From assembly GCF_014303395.1 (NCBI RefSeq), contig NZ_CP060298.1, forward strand, positions 1,674,001 to 1,738,000: a stretch of DNA of 64,000 bases, written 5' to 3'. The notes below the pieces were generated by a model. It saw only the letters and a list, made by a program, of their open reading frames with translations. It was not told the origin of the DNA and made no database searches. Positions 35,969 through 45,094 of the stretch are shown in pieces. Both the position numbers and the translations under genes were made by a program. Position 1 is the first letter of the stretch. Every line of letters begins with the position of its first letter. The stretch is from Nakamurella sp. PAMC28650 (GTDB taxonomy: Bacteria > Actinomycetota > Actinomycetes > Mycobacteriales > Nakamurellaceae).

Positions 35969-36399
35969 TGGCTGACAAGCATCCTGGCGGACGGCCAACC
36001 AAATACACCCCTGAGCTACTCAAGAAGGCGCAAGGGTATCTGAAGCAGTGCGTGGACACCAAGGAAGTAGTCCGCACGGGCAATAGCGGTCAAGTGATTT
36101 GGACGGTAAAGCTTCCAAGTGTAGCTGGACTGGCGATCTATCTGAAGGTCGCACGGCAGACGGTCTACGATTGGGCGGAGACTTATCCACAGTTTTCGGA
36201 CATATTAGACGAAATCCTGGCTGAGCAAGAGCAGAGACTAATTGACAATGGTCTTGCTGGTAACTACAACTCGGCCATTGCCAAGCTGGTCTTGGGCAAG
36301 CACGGCTACCAGGACAAATTAGCTCAAGAGCACACCGGTAGGGATGGCGCTCCGATAGCGTTCATCGACATGGCGAAGAGTGGCGACACCGACTCTTAG
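35968..36399 (+). CDS. Small terminase subunit
   Basis: 143 residues. HPGGRPTKYTPELLKKAQGYL is typical of gp3/small terminase proteins. A helix-turn-helix (VAGLAIYLKVARQTVYDWA) would recognise the packaging site. The C-terminus overlaps the large subunit start. Part of the DNA-packaging motor. Confidence 0.85.
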   Translation: MADKHPGGRPTKYTPELLKKAQGYLKQCVDTKEVVRTGNSGQVIWTVKLPSVAGLAIYLKVARQTVYDWAETYPQFSDILDEILAEQEQRLIDNGLAGNYNSAIAKLVLGKHGYQDKLAQEHTGRDGAPIAFIDMAKSGDTDS

Positions 36400-37765
36400 A
36401 ATCCAGCCCACAGCGAAACAGCTTGAGGCGATCCGTGCCATCAAGGCCGGCATGCGGTACATCCTCACTGGTGGAGCTATCTCGACCGCCAAGAGCTACG
36501 GCCTGGCGCAGATCTTCATCTCGATGGCCATGCAGTTCCCACGGACTCGCTACGGCATCTTCCGCAAGAACCTGACGGTACTTAAGCGGACGACGTACCA
36601 GACGTTCCGCAAGGTGGCGTTTGAGTATGGCCTGACCGAGGGTGTGCACTACAGGGTCAACCGGTCTGAGATGTACTGGGAATTCACCAACGGCACGACG
36701 ATCTACTTCATCGAGCTGGACGAGACCAAGGACCCTGACTTCAATAAGGTCAAGGGCCTGGAGCTGACGGCTGCCGGGATCGACGAGGTGAACGAGGTCG
36801 CCCAAGACGGTGTCGACATCGTGGGATCTCGCGTCGGAAGGGAGAACCGCAACGGCGAGCCCCAGTTCGTGCTGATGACGTGTAACCCGTCGGACAACTG
36901 GGTCAAGGATCGGTTCTACAACCCCTGGATCAAGGGCACTCTGCCAACCGACCACCTGTTCATCCCATCGCTCCCCAAGGACAACCCGCACAACTCCCAG
37001 GAGTACCTCGAAGCCCTGGACCGTATGCCGATGCAGTTCAAGAAGCGCTACGTCGAAGGCAACTGGGACTACGTGGATGATTCCAACGCGCTGTTCCCCA
37101 ACCACGTCATCGACCGCATGATGGTGGCGACCGTACCGAAGGCCGGCGAACGCACCATCGGCGTTGACGTGAGCCGTGAAGGCAGCGACAAGACCGTCTT
37201 CTCGCTGTTCATAGGGGATACCCTGACCGACCTGCTGGAGCCAGAGGTCGATCGAAGCGACGTAGCACCAATCTCCGATCTGATCGCTGACGAGCTGATT
37301 CTGTACATGCAGAAGAATCTCGTTGGTTATCAACAGGTGTGGATAGATGCTGTGGGCAATGGTGGTGGCGTTGTCGACTCGATGCGACGGCGTGGCTACT
37401 ACGTGAACAGCTTTAAGAGCGGTGAGAAGTCCACAGACCTGCACGAGGACGAGACGCCGAAGTACGACATGCTGCGCTCCGAGCGCTACTACAAGATGGC
37501 TCAGGCCGGTACACAGGGCAAGCTGAAGATCTGGAAGCACTGCCCATGGGTAGAAGAACTGAGACGCGACCTCCTGGCCCACACGTACGAAGTTACCGAT
37601 AAGCAGTTCATCGTGGAGTCCAAGACCAAGATGAAGAAACGGCTTGGCCGGTCACCTGACTTTGCTGATGCTGTTGTCATGGGATGGCGTGAAGCTTTGG
37701 AGGCTGGAGCCCTTGACATTGAGACTTCAGGTAGTTGGGACGACTTAGATAGTGACGACGAGTAG
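36380..37765 (+). CDS. Large terminase subunit
   Basis: 461 residues from GTG 36380. ATPase domain with Walker A-like LTGGAISTAKSYG, adenine/arginine motif GIFRKNL, Walker B-like AAGIDEVNEV. RNase H-like nuclease domain with TIGVDVSREGSDKTVF, IDAVGNGGG and SPDFADAVVMG carrying the acidic residues. Cuts and pumps phage DNA into heads. Confidence 0.93.
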   Translation: MATPTLRIQPTAKQLEAIRAIKAGMRYILTGGAISTAKSYGLAQIFISMAMQFPRTRYGIFRKNLTVLKRTTYQTFRKVAFEYGLTEGVHYRVNRSEMYWEFTNGTTIYFIELDETKDPDFNKVKGLELTAAGIDEVNEVAQDGVDIVGSRVGRENRNGEPQFVLMTCNPSDNWVKDRFYNPWIKGTLPTDHLFIPSLPKDNPHNSQEYLEALDRMPMQFKKRYVEGNWDYVDDSNALFPNHVIDRMMVATVPKAGERTIGVDVSREGSDKTVFSLFIGDTLTDLLEPEVDRSDVAPISDLIADELILYMQKNLVGYQQVWIDAVGNGGGVVDSMRRRGYYVNSFKSGEKSTDLHEDETPKYDMLRSERYYKMAQAGTQGKLKIWKHCPWVEELRRDLLAHTYEVTDKQFIVESKTKMKKRLGRSPDFADAVVMGWREALEAGALDIETSGSWDDLDSDDE

Positions 37766-37803
37766 CGTGTCGTATAGACTAAAATAAACAGGAACTACCT
37801 CAA

Positions 37804-39324
37804 TTGGGATTGCTTGACCGCTTTAGAAATCTAGTAAGCCTCGCGGACGGCAACTCTAACGACCGTATTCCTATGGGTGGCTCTACCGAACTTGGTGTCT
37901 CGGGAGAGTCCATACTGGGTGGATTTGGTGACACAGAAGCCAACAGCGATAACCTCACGCCGGCCGATTACATCAAGATGCGGCAGAACGATGGAACCAT
38001 CGCCTCGATGTACAGCATCTTGACTATGCCGATTCTGGCCAGTCAGTACACCATAGCAGCCGATGAAGAGGATGCCAACGGGGAGCAGGCTGATTTCATT
38101 CGCCGCGTGCTTTTGAACCCACCTCACAAGGGCGGCATGGAGATCCCGATGCCGATCATCCTTGGGCAGATGCTTCAAGCTGTCCTCGAAGGCTTTGCGC
38201 TGTTCGAGAAGGTCTACATGATCTCTAGCGAAGGCAAGATCGTCTACAAGAAGCTTGCGAATCGCGATTCTCGTACAGTCTTTTTGATTCGTGCTCAAGA
38301 TGGAGGTTACGGTGGCGCTCACCAGCGCACGACATTCAAGAGCGTCTATTACGACGTTGAGATGCCGGCCTGGAAGACGATGCTCTACACCTACGGCAAA
38401 GACAAGAACTTTTTATACGGCGAGTCAGCGTTCAAGGCTGCGCACTACCACTACGTCCTCAAGCACAAGCTCTACTACCTTGCGAACTTATCGGTTCAGA
38501 CGAGTGCTGTACCTCCAAAGGTCCTCAGTGGCCCGAGCAACTATGGCAAGCCTGAAAAAGACCGAGCGATGCGCAACGTCGAGAAGCTTGGTGGGGTACG
38601 TACGACTGCCTACATCCCTGACGTCTTGACACTGACGCCATACGACTCTGCCAAGGGCCGCATGGACGCGCTACCGCTCATCGAGCATCACAACGCTGAG
38701 ATGGCGCGTTCCGTTCTAGCGCAGTTCCTCATGCTTGGTACGGGATCCAAGAGTGGCTCATGGGCACTGTCGAAGGATCACTCCGACATCCTGCTGACCG
38801 CGCTGAAGGGTGTTATGAGTTCGATCGAGGACCACATCAACCACTACCTGATCCCAGACCTGATCGATCTCAACTTCGTGAATCCGGCCTATCCAGAGTG
38901 GCACTTCCAGGACATCACCTCTGACGCCAAGGATCTCGTGCTGCAAGCCTTCACGCAGATGGTCACCTCTGGCGTCGTCAGTGACGAAATCAAGCAGGGG
39001 ATCGAGGACCGGATCGCCGAGACGCTCGACTTCGACATGGAGCAGCTGCACCAGGACGTGCTCGATGCGGCCAAGGAGAAGATCGCAGCGGCCAAGGCCA
39101 TGGGCATCGATGTTGATCCCCAAGGCAACCCGCTGCCGATTCGTCAGACAGTCGCAGCACCGGCAGGTGGTGGAGCAGATGCCAAACCGGGAGCCAAGCC
39201 AGTGAGCAAACCCATCAACCAGTCGGACGAGGCGGCCGGCGTCATCCCAAAAGTCCCAGAGCGCTTACCGGCGCTGAGAAGCGGGTCAACTTCCGACAGA
39301 TTCAAACCCGACTGGATGCCCTAG
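37804..39324 (+). CDS. Portal protein (Mu gp29/DUF935-like)
   Basis: 506 residues from TTG 37804, 38 bp after the terminase. Contains PADYIKMRQNDGTIASMYSI, YTIAADEEDAN and WALSKDHSDILLTALKG, typical of DUF935 portals. The C-terminal ~60 residues are Pro/Ala-rich. A CCCAAAA slippery site lies 24 codons before the stop and would join the frame to the MuF-like gene. Forms the DNA entry ring of the capsid. Confidence 0.88.
   Translation: MGLLDRFRNLVSLADGNSNDRIPMGGSTELGVSGESILGGFGDTEANSDNLTPADYIKMRQNDGTIASMYSILTMPILASQYTIAADEEDANGEQADFIRRVLLNPPHKGGMEIPMPIILGQMLQAVLEGFALFEKVYMISSEGKIVYKKLANRDSRTVFLIRAQDGGYGGAHQRTTFKSVYYDVEMPAWKTMLYTYGKDKNFLYGESAFKAAHYHYVLKHKLYYLANLSVQTSAVPPKVLSGPSNYGKPEKDRAMRNVEKLGGVRTTAYIPDVLTLTPYDSAKGRMDALPLIEHHNAEMARSVLAQFLMLGTGSKSGSWALSKDHSDILLTALKGVMSSIEDHINHYLIPDLIDLNFVNPAYPEWHFQDITSDAKDLVLQAFTQMVTSGVVSDEIKQGIEDRIAETLDFDMEQLHQDVLDAAKEKIAAAKAMGIDVDPQGNPLPIRQTVAAPAGGGADAKPGAKPVSKPINQSDEAAGVIPKVPERLPALRSGSTSDRFKPDWMP
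39246..39252 (+). promoter_or_regulatory. Candidate -1 frameshift heptamer C-CCA-AAA
   Basis: Zero-frame codons in the portal gene read ATC CCA AAA GTC, a correct X-XXY-YYZ arrangement. A -1 shift continues as SPRALTGAEKRVNFRQIQTR, which is MuF-like, and runs without a stop to 40073. Between here and GTG 39354 the -1 frame has no usual start codon. Confidence 0.5.
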
Positions 39325-39353
39325 AAGCCCAGTTCACCGCTGATGTCCACGTT

Positions 39354-40073
39354 GTGTACGACAAGATCACCACGGACGCGCTGAAGCGTCTTGAGCCACT
39401 CCTGGAGGCTCGTGACTTCCGTGCCCTGTCATCGTTCAGCTTCGGCTACACGGGGGAGTACCGCGACCTGATCGCTCGCCAGATGCGTGACGCGTACGAG
39501 TTCGGTAAGAAGGGAGCAGCGGATGAGCTCAAGGCGTCAGCTTCAGCGACCAAGCGTGACAGCACGACGCTGATCAACCAGCTGGCCAGCACGATTACCG
39601 ACAAGCAGATGAGCGATCTGCTGTTCATCGTCCGGGCTGAGGTGCTCAAGGACCTGCGCAAGAACCAACTGAGCGACGACCAGGGCGACGAGCCGACTGA
39701 TGAAACCAACTTCATCCAGCGTGCGTTAGATAGCCTCTCCGAAGCGTTCGCCACCTTCTTCGACAGCAAGGTCTCATTGACCGGTGCTGTGTCCGTCATG
39801 CAGGCCATGACGCGCGGCCGTACCGACTCGTTCGTGGCCAACGCCGATCGCATCTACGCCTACCAGTGGTCGGCTGTGCTCGACACCAGGACCTGCAATA
39901 TTTGCTTTGATCTCGACGGATCAGTGTTCACGGGAGATGACAACACCTGGGAACCACCAATCCACATCTATTGTCGGTGTATCAAAGTCGCCATTATGCG
40001 AGATGAAGTCAGCCCCCCAGACATCACTGGCTTCCCGGACAACCCTGGCGGCGTTGACGATCCCTCTTTATAA
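39354..40073 (+). CDS. MuF-like head morphogenesis protein
   Basis: 239 residues from GTG 39354, but protein-like sequence in the same frame extends back to 39252 inside the portal gene. The MuF domain is visible as DTRTCNICFDLDGSVF and PPIHIYCRCI, with the conserved Cys cluster. Minor capsid protein, possibly packaged with the DNA. It may be made partly as a portal-MuF fusion by frameshifting. Confidence 0.83.
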   Translation: MYDKITTDALKRLEPLLEARDFRALSSFSFGYTGEYRDLIARQMRDAYEFGKKGAADELKASASATKRDSTTLINQLASTITDKQMSDLLFIVRAEVLKDLRKNQLSDDQGDEPTDETNFIQRALDSLSEAFATFFDSKVSLTGAVSVMQAMTRGRTDSFVANADRIYAYQWSAVLDTRTCNICFDLDGSVFTGDDNTWEPPIHIYCRCIKVAIMRDEVSPPDITGFPDNPGGVDDPSL

Positions 40074-40088
40074 CGCCACAATTAAGTT

Positions 40089-40253
40089 ATGGACGAATCA
40101 TTTGTTAAATCAGTTCGTGACGAGAAGGACGCTATCGAAGTAACCAAGATGGCAGAAGCCTACCGTCGTGAATCCTATGTCCGGAAGTTTGACGGCAACA
40201 AAAATGCAGCCGACAAGTTCTTGCGAGATAAAGATGGACTTAGACGTGCCTGA
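40089..40253 (+). CDS. 54-residue hypothetical protein
   Basis: Charged, helical peptide (MDESFVKSVRDEKDAIEVTK...) whose 3' end overlaps the protease/scaffold start. Unrecognised. Confidence 0.5.
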   Translation: MDESFVKSVRDEKDAIEVTKMAEAYRRESYVRKFDGNKNAADKFLRDKDGLRRA

Positions 40254-41484
40254 TAAGAACATCTACCAATTGCCGGTCAGTGATGCTCACAGCTCAATTG
40301 TTGAGATGGGCGATGGCACTCGTCGCTACCGCAAACAGCTCGTCAAGTTCGGTACCTTCGTCAACCCGAACAAGACCGGTAACAAAATGACATTGGACCG
40401 TACCTGGGCCGAGACAATCGTCGAAAACTTCAAGAACAAAGTGCTCAACCGTGTGCCAGTCGCTGAAGGTCATCCAAAAGACAGTGGCGAGCTTCTGACC
40501 AAGACTCGTGGTGATCTCTCAGCATTGTCGATCGAGGACGACGGTCTCTACGGCGAGCTGGAGATCAAATCACCAGAGACTGTCAAAGGGATCGAAGATG
40601 ACTTGATCTATGACGTGTCAGTGTCGTTCGACCCGGACTACACCGACAAGGCCTCGGGAGCTCAAGTGGGGCCGGCTCTGCTCCACGTGGGACTCGTGAA
40701 TGACCCCTACCTGAAGGGCATGCAGCCATTCCAGTCATTGTCAGACCGAGCAAATGTAATTATGTTAAGTGAAAGCAAGGAGCCCATAGTGTCAAAGATT
40801 AAGAACGACCGCGAGTTCATGGTTCAGATCGAATTTAGCGATGGCGATACGACGAAGAGCGTTGCAGTCGCTCCTGGTGAAGAGGTAGAGGTACCCGACA
40901 CCGCCGCCGAAGCCGTAAATACCCAGATCCAAGAAGCGACGGCTCCTACCGTTACTGAGCCTACAGCTGAAGAGAAGGCCGCGGCTGAAAAAGCCGTCAC
41001 CGATAAAGCTGAAGCAGATGCTGCTACAGCCAAGGCCGAAGCCGACAAAGAAGTGGTTGATAATGGTAAAAGCGAAACTGAAAAAGAACTAGAGACCACA
41101 AAAGCAGCATTGGCAGACGCCAACAAGAAGATCGCGCTCAATGAGGCAGAAGGTCGCTACACGGCTCTGCTCAGTGATGGCAAGATCGTACCGGCGCAAC
41201 GGGACGCTTTCATCTCCCTATCGACCGCGGCCACTTCAGGAACCATCAGTTTGGCCGACAACTCGACTACGTCATTGAACGATTTGCTGACAGACTTATT
41301 CAAAGCAGCTCCTAAACGGATCAACTTTGGCGAAGAAGGCGCAGCGGGCGATGAACCAAAGAAAGACCCATGGGATGAACAGACGGAAGAGGAAAAGGCA
41401 GCCAGTTTGGCCCTTGGAGTCACGCCTGAAGAGTTCAACGAGGTAAATGCAACAGAATTAACTAAGAAAGAGGAGGCCAAATAA
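40234..41484 (+). CDS. Capsid protease/scaffold (Mu I-like)
   Basis: 416 residues from ATG 40234. The N-terminal ~180 residues fit Mu-like prophage I protein protease (PVAEGHPKDSGELLTKTRGD, YDVSVSFDPDYTDK). The rest is a Glu/Ala/Lys-rich coiled-coil scaffold (~245-330) and an acidic end. One gene thus supplies protease and scaffold. AGGAGGCCAAAT near the 3' end is the ribosome-binding site of the next gene. Confidence 0.82.
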   Translation: MDLDVPDKNIYQLPVSDAHSSIVEMGDGTRRYRKQLVKFGTFVNPNKTGNKMTLDRTWAETIVENFKNKVLNRVPVAEGHPKDSGELLTKTRGDLSALSIEDDGLYGELEIKSPETVKGIEDDLIYDVSVSFDPDYTDKASGAQVGPALLHVGLVNDPYLKGMQPFQSLSDRANVIMLSESKEPIVSKIKNDREFMVQIEFSDGDTTKSVAVAPGEEVEVPDTAAEAVNTQIQEATAPTVTEPTAEEKAAAEKAVTDKAEADAATAKAEADKEVVDNGKSETEKELETTKAALADANKKIALNEAEGRYTALLSDGKIVPAQRDAFISLSTAATSGTISLADNSTTSLNDLLTDLFKAAPKRINFGEEGAAGDEPKKDPWDEQTEEEKAASLALGVTPEEFNEVNATELTKKEEAK

Positions 41485-41888
41485 TGGCTAACTTAACAGC
41501 TGCTCGTGAAGACTTGCGCAAGGATGATGATCTAATCGCGTTCCAAGTCAAAGCGGCTACTACGATCTTCAAAGGAGCAATCGTGGGCGTTGACGCTACC
41601 GGATATGCCAAGCCAGCTGCTCCTGCCGACAAGCGCATCGTGGGAATTGCCTACGAAGGTAGCAACAACACCATCGGCGCCAACGGTGCGACGCTCGTTC
41701 GCGTCATTCGTAAGGGGTCAGTAGTCCTAAATGCTGCTGGTATTACCCAAGCCAACATCGGCGACAAAGTCTACGTCACAGACGACAACACCGTCACTAC
41801 GGTTTCGACTGGTTCAATCCAAGTCGGCGTCATCGATGAAGTTCTATCAGCAACAACCGTTCGCGTCGCTCTGACAGCGAACATTTAA
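41484..41888 (+). CDS. Head decoration protein (DUF2190-like)
   Basis: 134 residues, beta-rich, with DDLIAFQVKAATTIFKGAIV and a barrel-like pattern (GDKVYVTDDNTVT). Typical of capsid cement proteins encoded between scaffold and major capsid genes. The start overlaps the previous stop. Confidence 0.8.
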   Translation: MANLTAAREDLRKDDDLIAFQVKAATTIFKGAIVGVDATGYAKPAAPADKRIVGIAYEGSNNTIGANGATLVRVIRKGSVVLNAAGITQANIGDKVYVTDDNTVTTVSTGSIQVGVIDEVLSATTVRVALTANI

Positions 41889-41902
41889 TCGGAGACATCT
41901 AG

Positions 41903-42808
41903 ATGGGACAAATAGTCACTTCAGATATAGTCAAGAACCTCTTGCCCGGTCTGAAGACCACGTTCATGGCAGGATGGAAAGGTGCAGATCTTGGATGGAA
42001 GCAAGTCGCTACTGAAGTAGCCTCAACGCTCCCGAGCGAGAACTACGCTTGGTTAGGCCAGACTCCTATCGTTCGTCAGTGGACTGATGAGCGCATTCCT
42101 AAGGGTCTGTCAGAATACAGCTACAACATTAAGAACCTAAAATGGGAGACGAGTATTCGCGTCGACGCTGAAGTTCTTGAGGATGAGCAATACGGTCAAG
42201 TTAAGATGCGTGTCGGCCAAATGCCAGCTGCAGTAGCTCGCCACCAGAACCACCTGGTCTACAACATGTTGACCAATGGCTCTACGGGTCTATGCTACGA
42301 CGGTTCTAACTTCTTCGATACGACTCATAACGAAGGCCTCTCAGGTACGCAGATCAACAAGTTCACTTCTACTCCATTGACCTACACGAACTACGCCGCT
42401 CTTCGCGCTGCTTCGATGCTGTTCAAAGATGACACGGGTGAATTAGTTGGATCAAAAGCAACTGCCCTCGTCGTGCCTGCTGCTCTCGAAGGTGTAGCTC
42501 GTCAGATTTTGAACTCTGACTTCGTAGTCAGTGACACCGTTGCTGCTCCACAAAGCAACATTTGGAAGGGTTCAGCTGAGCTCATTGTCGTTCCTTGGTT
42601 AACCAGCGCGACTCAGTGGTTCCTCCTGGACCTCAACGCTTACATCAAGCCCATCGTGTTCCAGAACCGTGTCCCTGTGACCTTCAAGGCTCTTGACGGT
42701 ACTTCAGACTCAGACAACGTGTTCATGCGAGACGCCTATCTTTACGGCGTGCGAGCTCGGTACAACGTTGGTTACGGCGACTGGCGTACTGCTATCGCTA
42801 GCGTCTAG
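41903..42808 (+). CDS. Major capsid protein (Mu gpT-like)
   Basis: 301 residues. KNLLPGLKTTFMAGW, WLGQTPIVRQWTDERI and LCYDGSNFFDTTHNEG match the Mu T family of HK97-fold major head subunits. GGAGACATCTAG precedes the ATG. The most abundant virion protein expected here. Confidence 0.9.
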   Translation: MGQIVTSDIVKNLLPGLKTTFMAGWKGADLGWKQVATEVASTLPSENYAWLGQTPIVRQWTDERIPKGLSEYSYNIKNLKWETSIRVDAEVLEDEQYGQVKMRVGQMPAAVARHQNHLVYNMLTNGSTGLCYDGSNFFDTTHNEGLSGTQINKFTSTPLTYTNYAALRAASMLFKDDTGELVGSKATALVVPAALEGVARQILNSDFVVSDTVAAPQSNIWKGSAELIVVPWLTSATQWFLLDLNAYIKPIVFQNRVPVTFKALDGTSDSDNVFMRDAYLYGVRARYNVGYGDWRTAIASV

Positions 42809-42873
42809 TTCCTAGGCACAGAGCGGCTTCGGCCGCTTCTGCCTGCGCACTAGCGGGATAATAGGAGATCCAA

Positions 42874-43269
42874 ATGGGTAAATTTATCGTTCGGCTAACA
42901 AATGAGTTCTCAGCTATCTCGGGCGCTGCTCGTCGCTTTCGCGCCGGCTTGGAGATCCCGGTCGGTGGTGAGGTAGAAGCTGACTTAGACAAGGAACAGC
43001 TTGCTGAATTACACGAAGATCAGTACGTAACGGTTCATGATGCTAAAACCGGCAAAGTAGTGACGCCAAAAGACACGACAGTACAACCACTTGCTATCTC
43101 TACAGAAGCAGAGAATGCCCAAGCTGCTGTTATAAAGCCAGCTGAGACTATCGTAGAAGACGTCAAGGCAGCCAACGATGCTGCTGCACCATCAAGCGAA
43201 GTACTCGCTAACCAAGAGGCTCAGGCCAAGTTGGACGCTAAGGCTGCCAAAGCTGACAAGAAAGCTTAG
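42874..43269 (+). CDS. Hypothetical head-region protein
   Basis: 131 residues: a small beta-rich N-terminal domain and an Ala/Glu/Lys-rich C-terminal half, likely disordered or coiled coil. GGAGATCCAA ribosome-binding site. Located where short head-completion proteins normally occur. Confidence 0.7.
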   Translation: MGKFIVRLTNEFSAISGAARRFRAGLEIPVGGEVEADLDKEQLAELHEDQYVTVHDAKTGKVVTPKDTTVQPLAISTEAENAQAAVIKPAETIVEDVKAANDAAAPSSEVLANQEAQAKLDAKAAKADKKA

Positions 43270-43275
43270 TACTAG

Positions 43276-43908
43276 GTGGATTTGATTTGCACAACATGTG
43301 GCAAGTCGTTTTATGTATCGCCCTGTTACAAGAATCGCAAAAACTGCTCTCGCGCGTGTAGCGTGATTTGGAGAGGAAGCGACGTAACCGGCAAGAAAGC
43401 GCTCAGTAGGTTATGTGAGTGCGGTTGTGGGGCAACAATCAGTGGGTTTCACCATCAGTCTCTGCGGCCAGTTAAGTATCTACCAAATCATTCGCCGCGA
43501 TATTTGAGTACGGCTAGTGCAGAGATTCGAAGTGCTGCTGGCCGACATGCGCGAAGTTTCGCTTCATCGGTGAAGCTGAAGCCTACAGCATACCGTGGAC
43601 AATTGCACTGGAATTGGAAGGGAGGTATCACACTAAGCGTTAGGCTTGAACGCGCCAAGTTTAGGCAGACAGTCGCTCACCACGTATTAGTACGCGATAA
43701 CTTCACTTGCCAATTTTGCGGCCAGGTAGGAGGTTACTTGCAAGTTGATCACATCAAGAGCTGGTCAGCATATCCTGAATTAAGGTTCGATTCTGAGAAT
43801 TGTAGAACGCTTTGCATGGCGTGCCATTACGAAGTAACTTATCACCGTCCAATGCCGAAGGGAACGCTCTGGGCTGCTGGTCACCGAAAGGACAAGGTTA
43901 ATTCGTGA
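43276..43908 (+). CDS. Free-standing HNH homing endonuclease
   Basis: 210 residues from GTG 43276. Two N-terminal zinc-ribbon-like regions (CTTCGKSF...C, CECGCG), a HWNWKGG motif, and the HNH core NFTCQFCGQ, LQVDHIKSWSAYPEL, NCRTLCMACH. It lies between two structural genes that are normally adjacent, and overlaps the next by ATGA-type spacing. The lack of a clear Shine-Dalgarno fits a mobile insertion. Confidence 0.88.
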   Translation: MDLICTTCGKSFYVSPCYKNRKNCSRACSVIWRGSDVTGKKALSRLCECGCGATISGFHHQSLRPVKYLPNHSPRYLSTASAEIRSAAGRHARSFASSVKLKPTAYRGQLHWNWKGGITLSVRLERAKFRQTVAHHVLVRDNFTCQFCGQVGGYLQVDHIKSWSAYPELRFDSENCRTLCMACHYEVTYHRPMPKGTLWAAGHRKDKVNS

Positions 43909-44678
43909 ATCCAAATTATGAAACGAAACAGGCCATTTTAGAAGAAGCCGGACTATCTCAGATCGTCAACGGTGAGGTCCTTGCTGGTGTCATAGATGGA
44001 ACGAATCTGGTCTTCAACACGATCTACAAGCCGATTACAGATTCCAACGACGATGATCAGATCGACACGACCGACATCACGGTGTACGTCAACGGTGTGC
44101 CAGTGTTCGTCCAGCTCCTCAACGAGCTGACTGGCACCATCACGCTGAAGACTGCGCCGGCCGCCGGAACGGTGGCGACATGCGACTACCGGTACAGCCC
44201 GGTGACTGACGCCTACATGAACAAGATCCGTGAGGAAGCTGAAGACTGGATCAACTCAGCGATGGACTCCATCGACCCGGTGCCGTACGGGAGCGGCGTT
44301 CCATCGACCAACACCGTGGTTCCCCCAACGGTCCGCAAGCTGACCAGATGGTACGCGGCCGCCCAGCTACTGATGAAGGACTACGGCTTCAACCACGACA
44401 CCAACATGACCTCCAAGGATGGCGCGAGCAAGATGGCGCTCCTGGAGGGATCTGGGGAGCCTGGCAAGCCTGGCTACAAGCCTGGGCTGCTGAACAAGTA
44501 CATCGCCATCGGAGGGATGTCGGGGATCTCAGACGTGTCTGCCGCAGAGCTGGACACCTACGCCGAACCGGATCTGTTCTCGACGGTGGATGCGACGTCA
44601 GGGCTCACGGTCAGCGTGGACGACAACTTCATGCGCGACATCTACCAGGAACAGCTTGAAGACGGTCTGATCCCATGA
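43905..44678 (+). CDS. Head-tail connector-like protein
   Basis: 257 residues from GTG 43905. Beta-rich first half with DTTDITVYVNGVPVFV, then a helical part with YAAAQLLMKDYGF, like DUF1320/head-completion proteins. Placed between the capsid and gpG-like genes, consistent with a connector role. Confidence 0.65.
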   Translation: MNPNYETKQAILEEAGLSQIVNGEVLAGVIDGTNLVFNTIYKPITDSNDDDQIDTTDITVYVNGVPVFVQLLNELTGTITLKTAPAAGTVATCDYRYSPVTDAYMNKIREEAEDWINSAMDSIDPVPYGSGVPSTNTVVPPTVRKLTRWYAAAQLLMKDYGFNHDTNMTSKDGASKMALLEGSGEPGKPGYKPGLLNKYIAIGGMSGISDVSAAELDTYAEPDLFSTVDATSGLTVSVDDNFMRDIYQEQLEDGLIP

Positions 44679-45094
44679 TCGAGTTGAAAATTACTCTCGA
44701 CGGCCAGACTCAAATGTCTCGTCAGCTGATGGTCAGCTCTGCGGCGCTGGCTGACTTCACTATCCCTCTACGTGCTGCCGCTGAGCTCATGCAAAAGACA
44801 TTTCAGCTGAACTTCGATTCACGTGGCGACATGTTCGGCGGGTGGTCTCCAAGAACGAGATCATACCCGTGGCCGTTACTGGAAAAGACTGGCGCAATGC
44901 GCAAGGCCTTCTTCACGCGCATTGAGGGCAATACCGCAGTTCTCGGCAATAGTACGAGCTACTTCAAGTATCACCAGCTTGGTACCCGCAACATGCCACA
45001 GAGGCTCATGATGAAGCTCGACAACGAGCGCAAGGCACTCGTAGTGAAGATCTTTCAACAACACCTTCTTGATTCCATGAAGGCCTTTAAGTAA
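44675..45094 (+). CDS. Virion morphogenesis protein (Mu gpG-like)
   Basis: 139 residues. Pattern RAAAELMQKTFQLNFDSRG, then FGGWSPRT, LEKTGAMRKAF and YHQLGTRNMPQR is diagnostic of the phage virion morphogenesis family. Acts in head-tail joining. Overlaps both neighbours by a few bases. Confidence 0.85.
   Translation: MIELKITLDGQTQMSRQLMVSSAALADFTIPLRAAAELMQKTFQLNFDSRGDMFGGWSPRTRSYPWPLLEKTGAMRKAFFTRIEGNTAVLGNSTSYFKYHQLGTRNMPQRLMMKLDNERKALVVKIFQQHLLDSMKAFK

Noticed and set aside
36362-37582. 406-residue leftward ORF over the large terminase
   Set aside because: Mirror frame of the terminase gene; no motif, His/Val-rich composition typical of such shadows.
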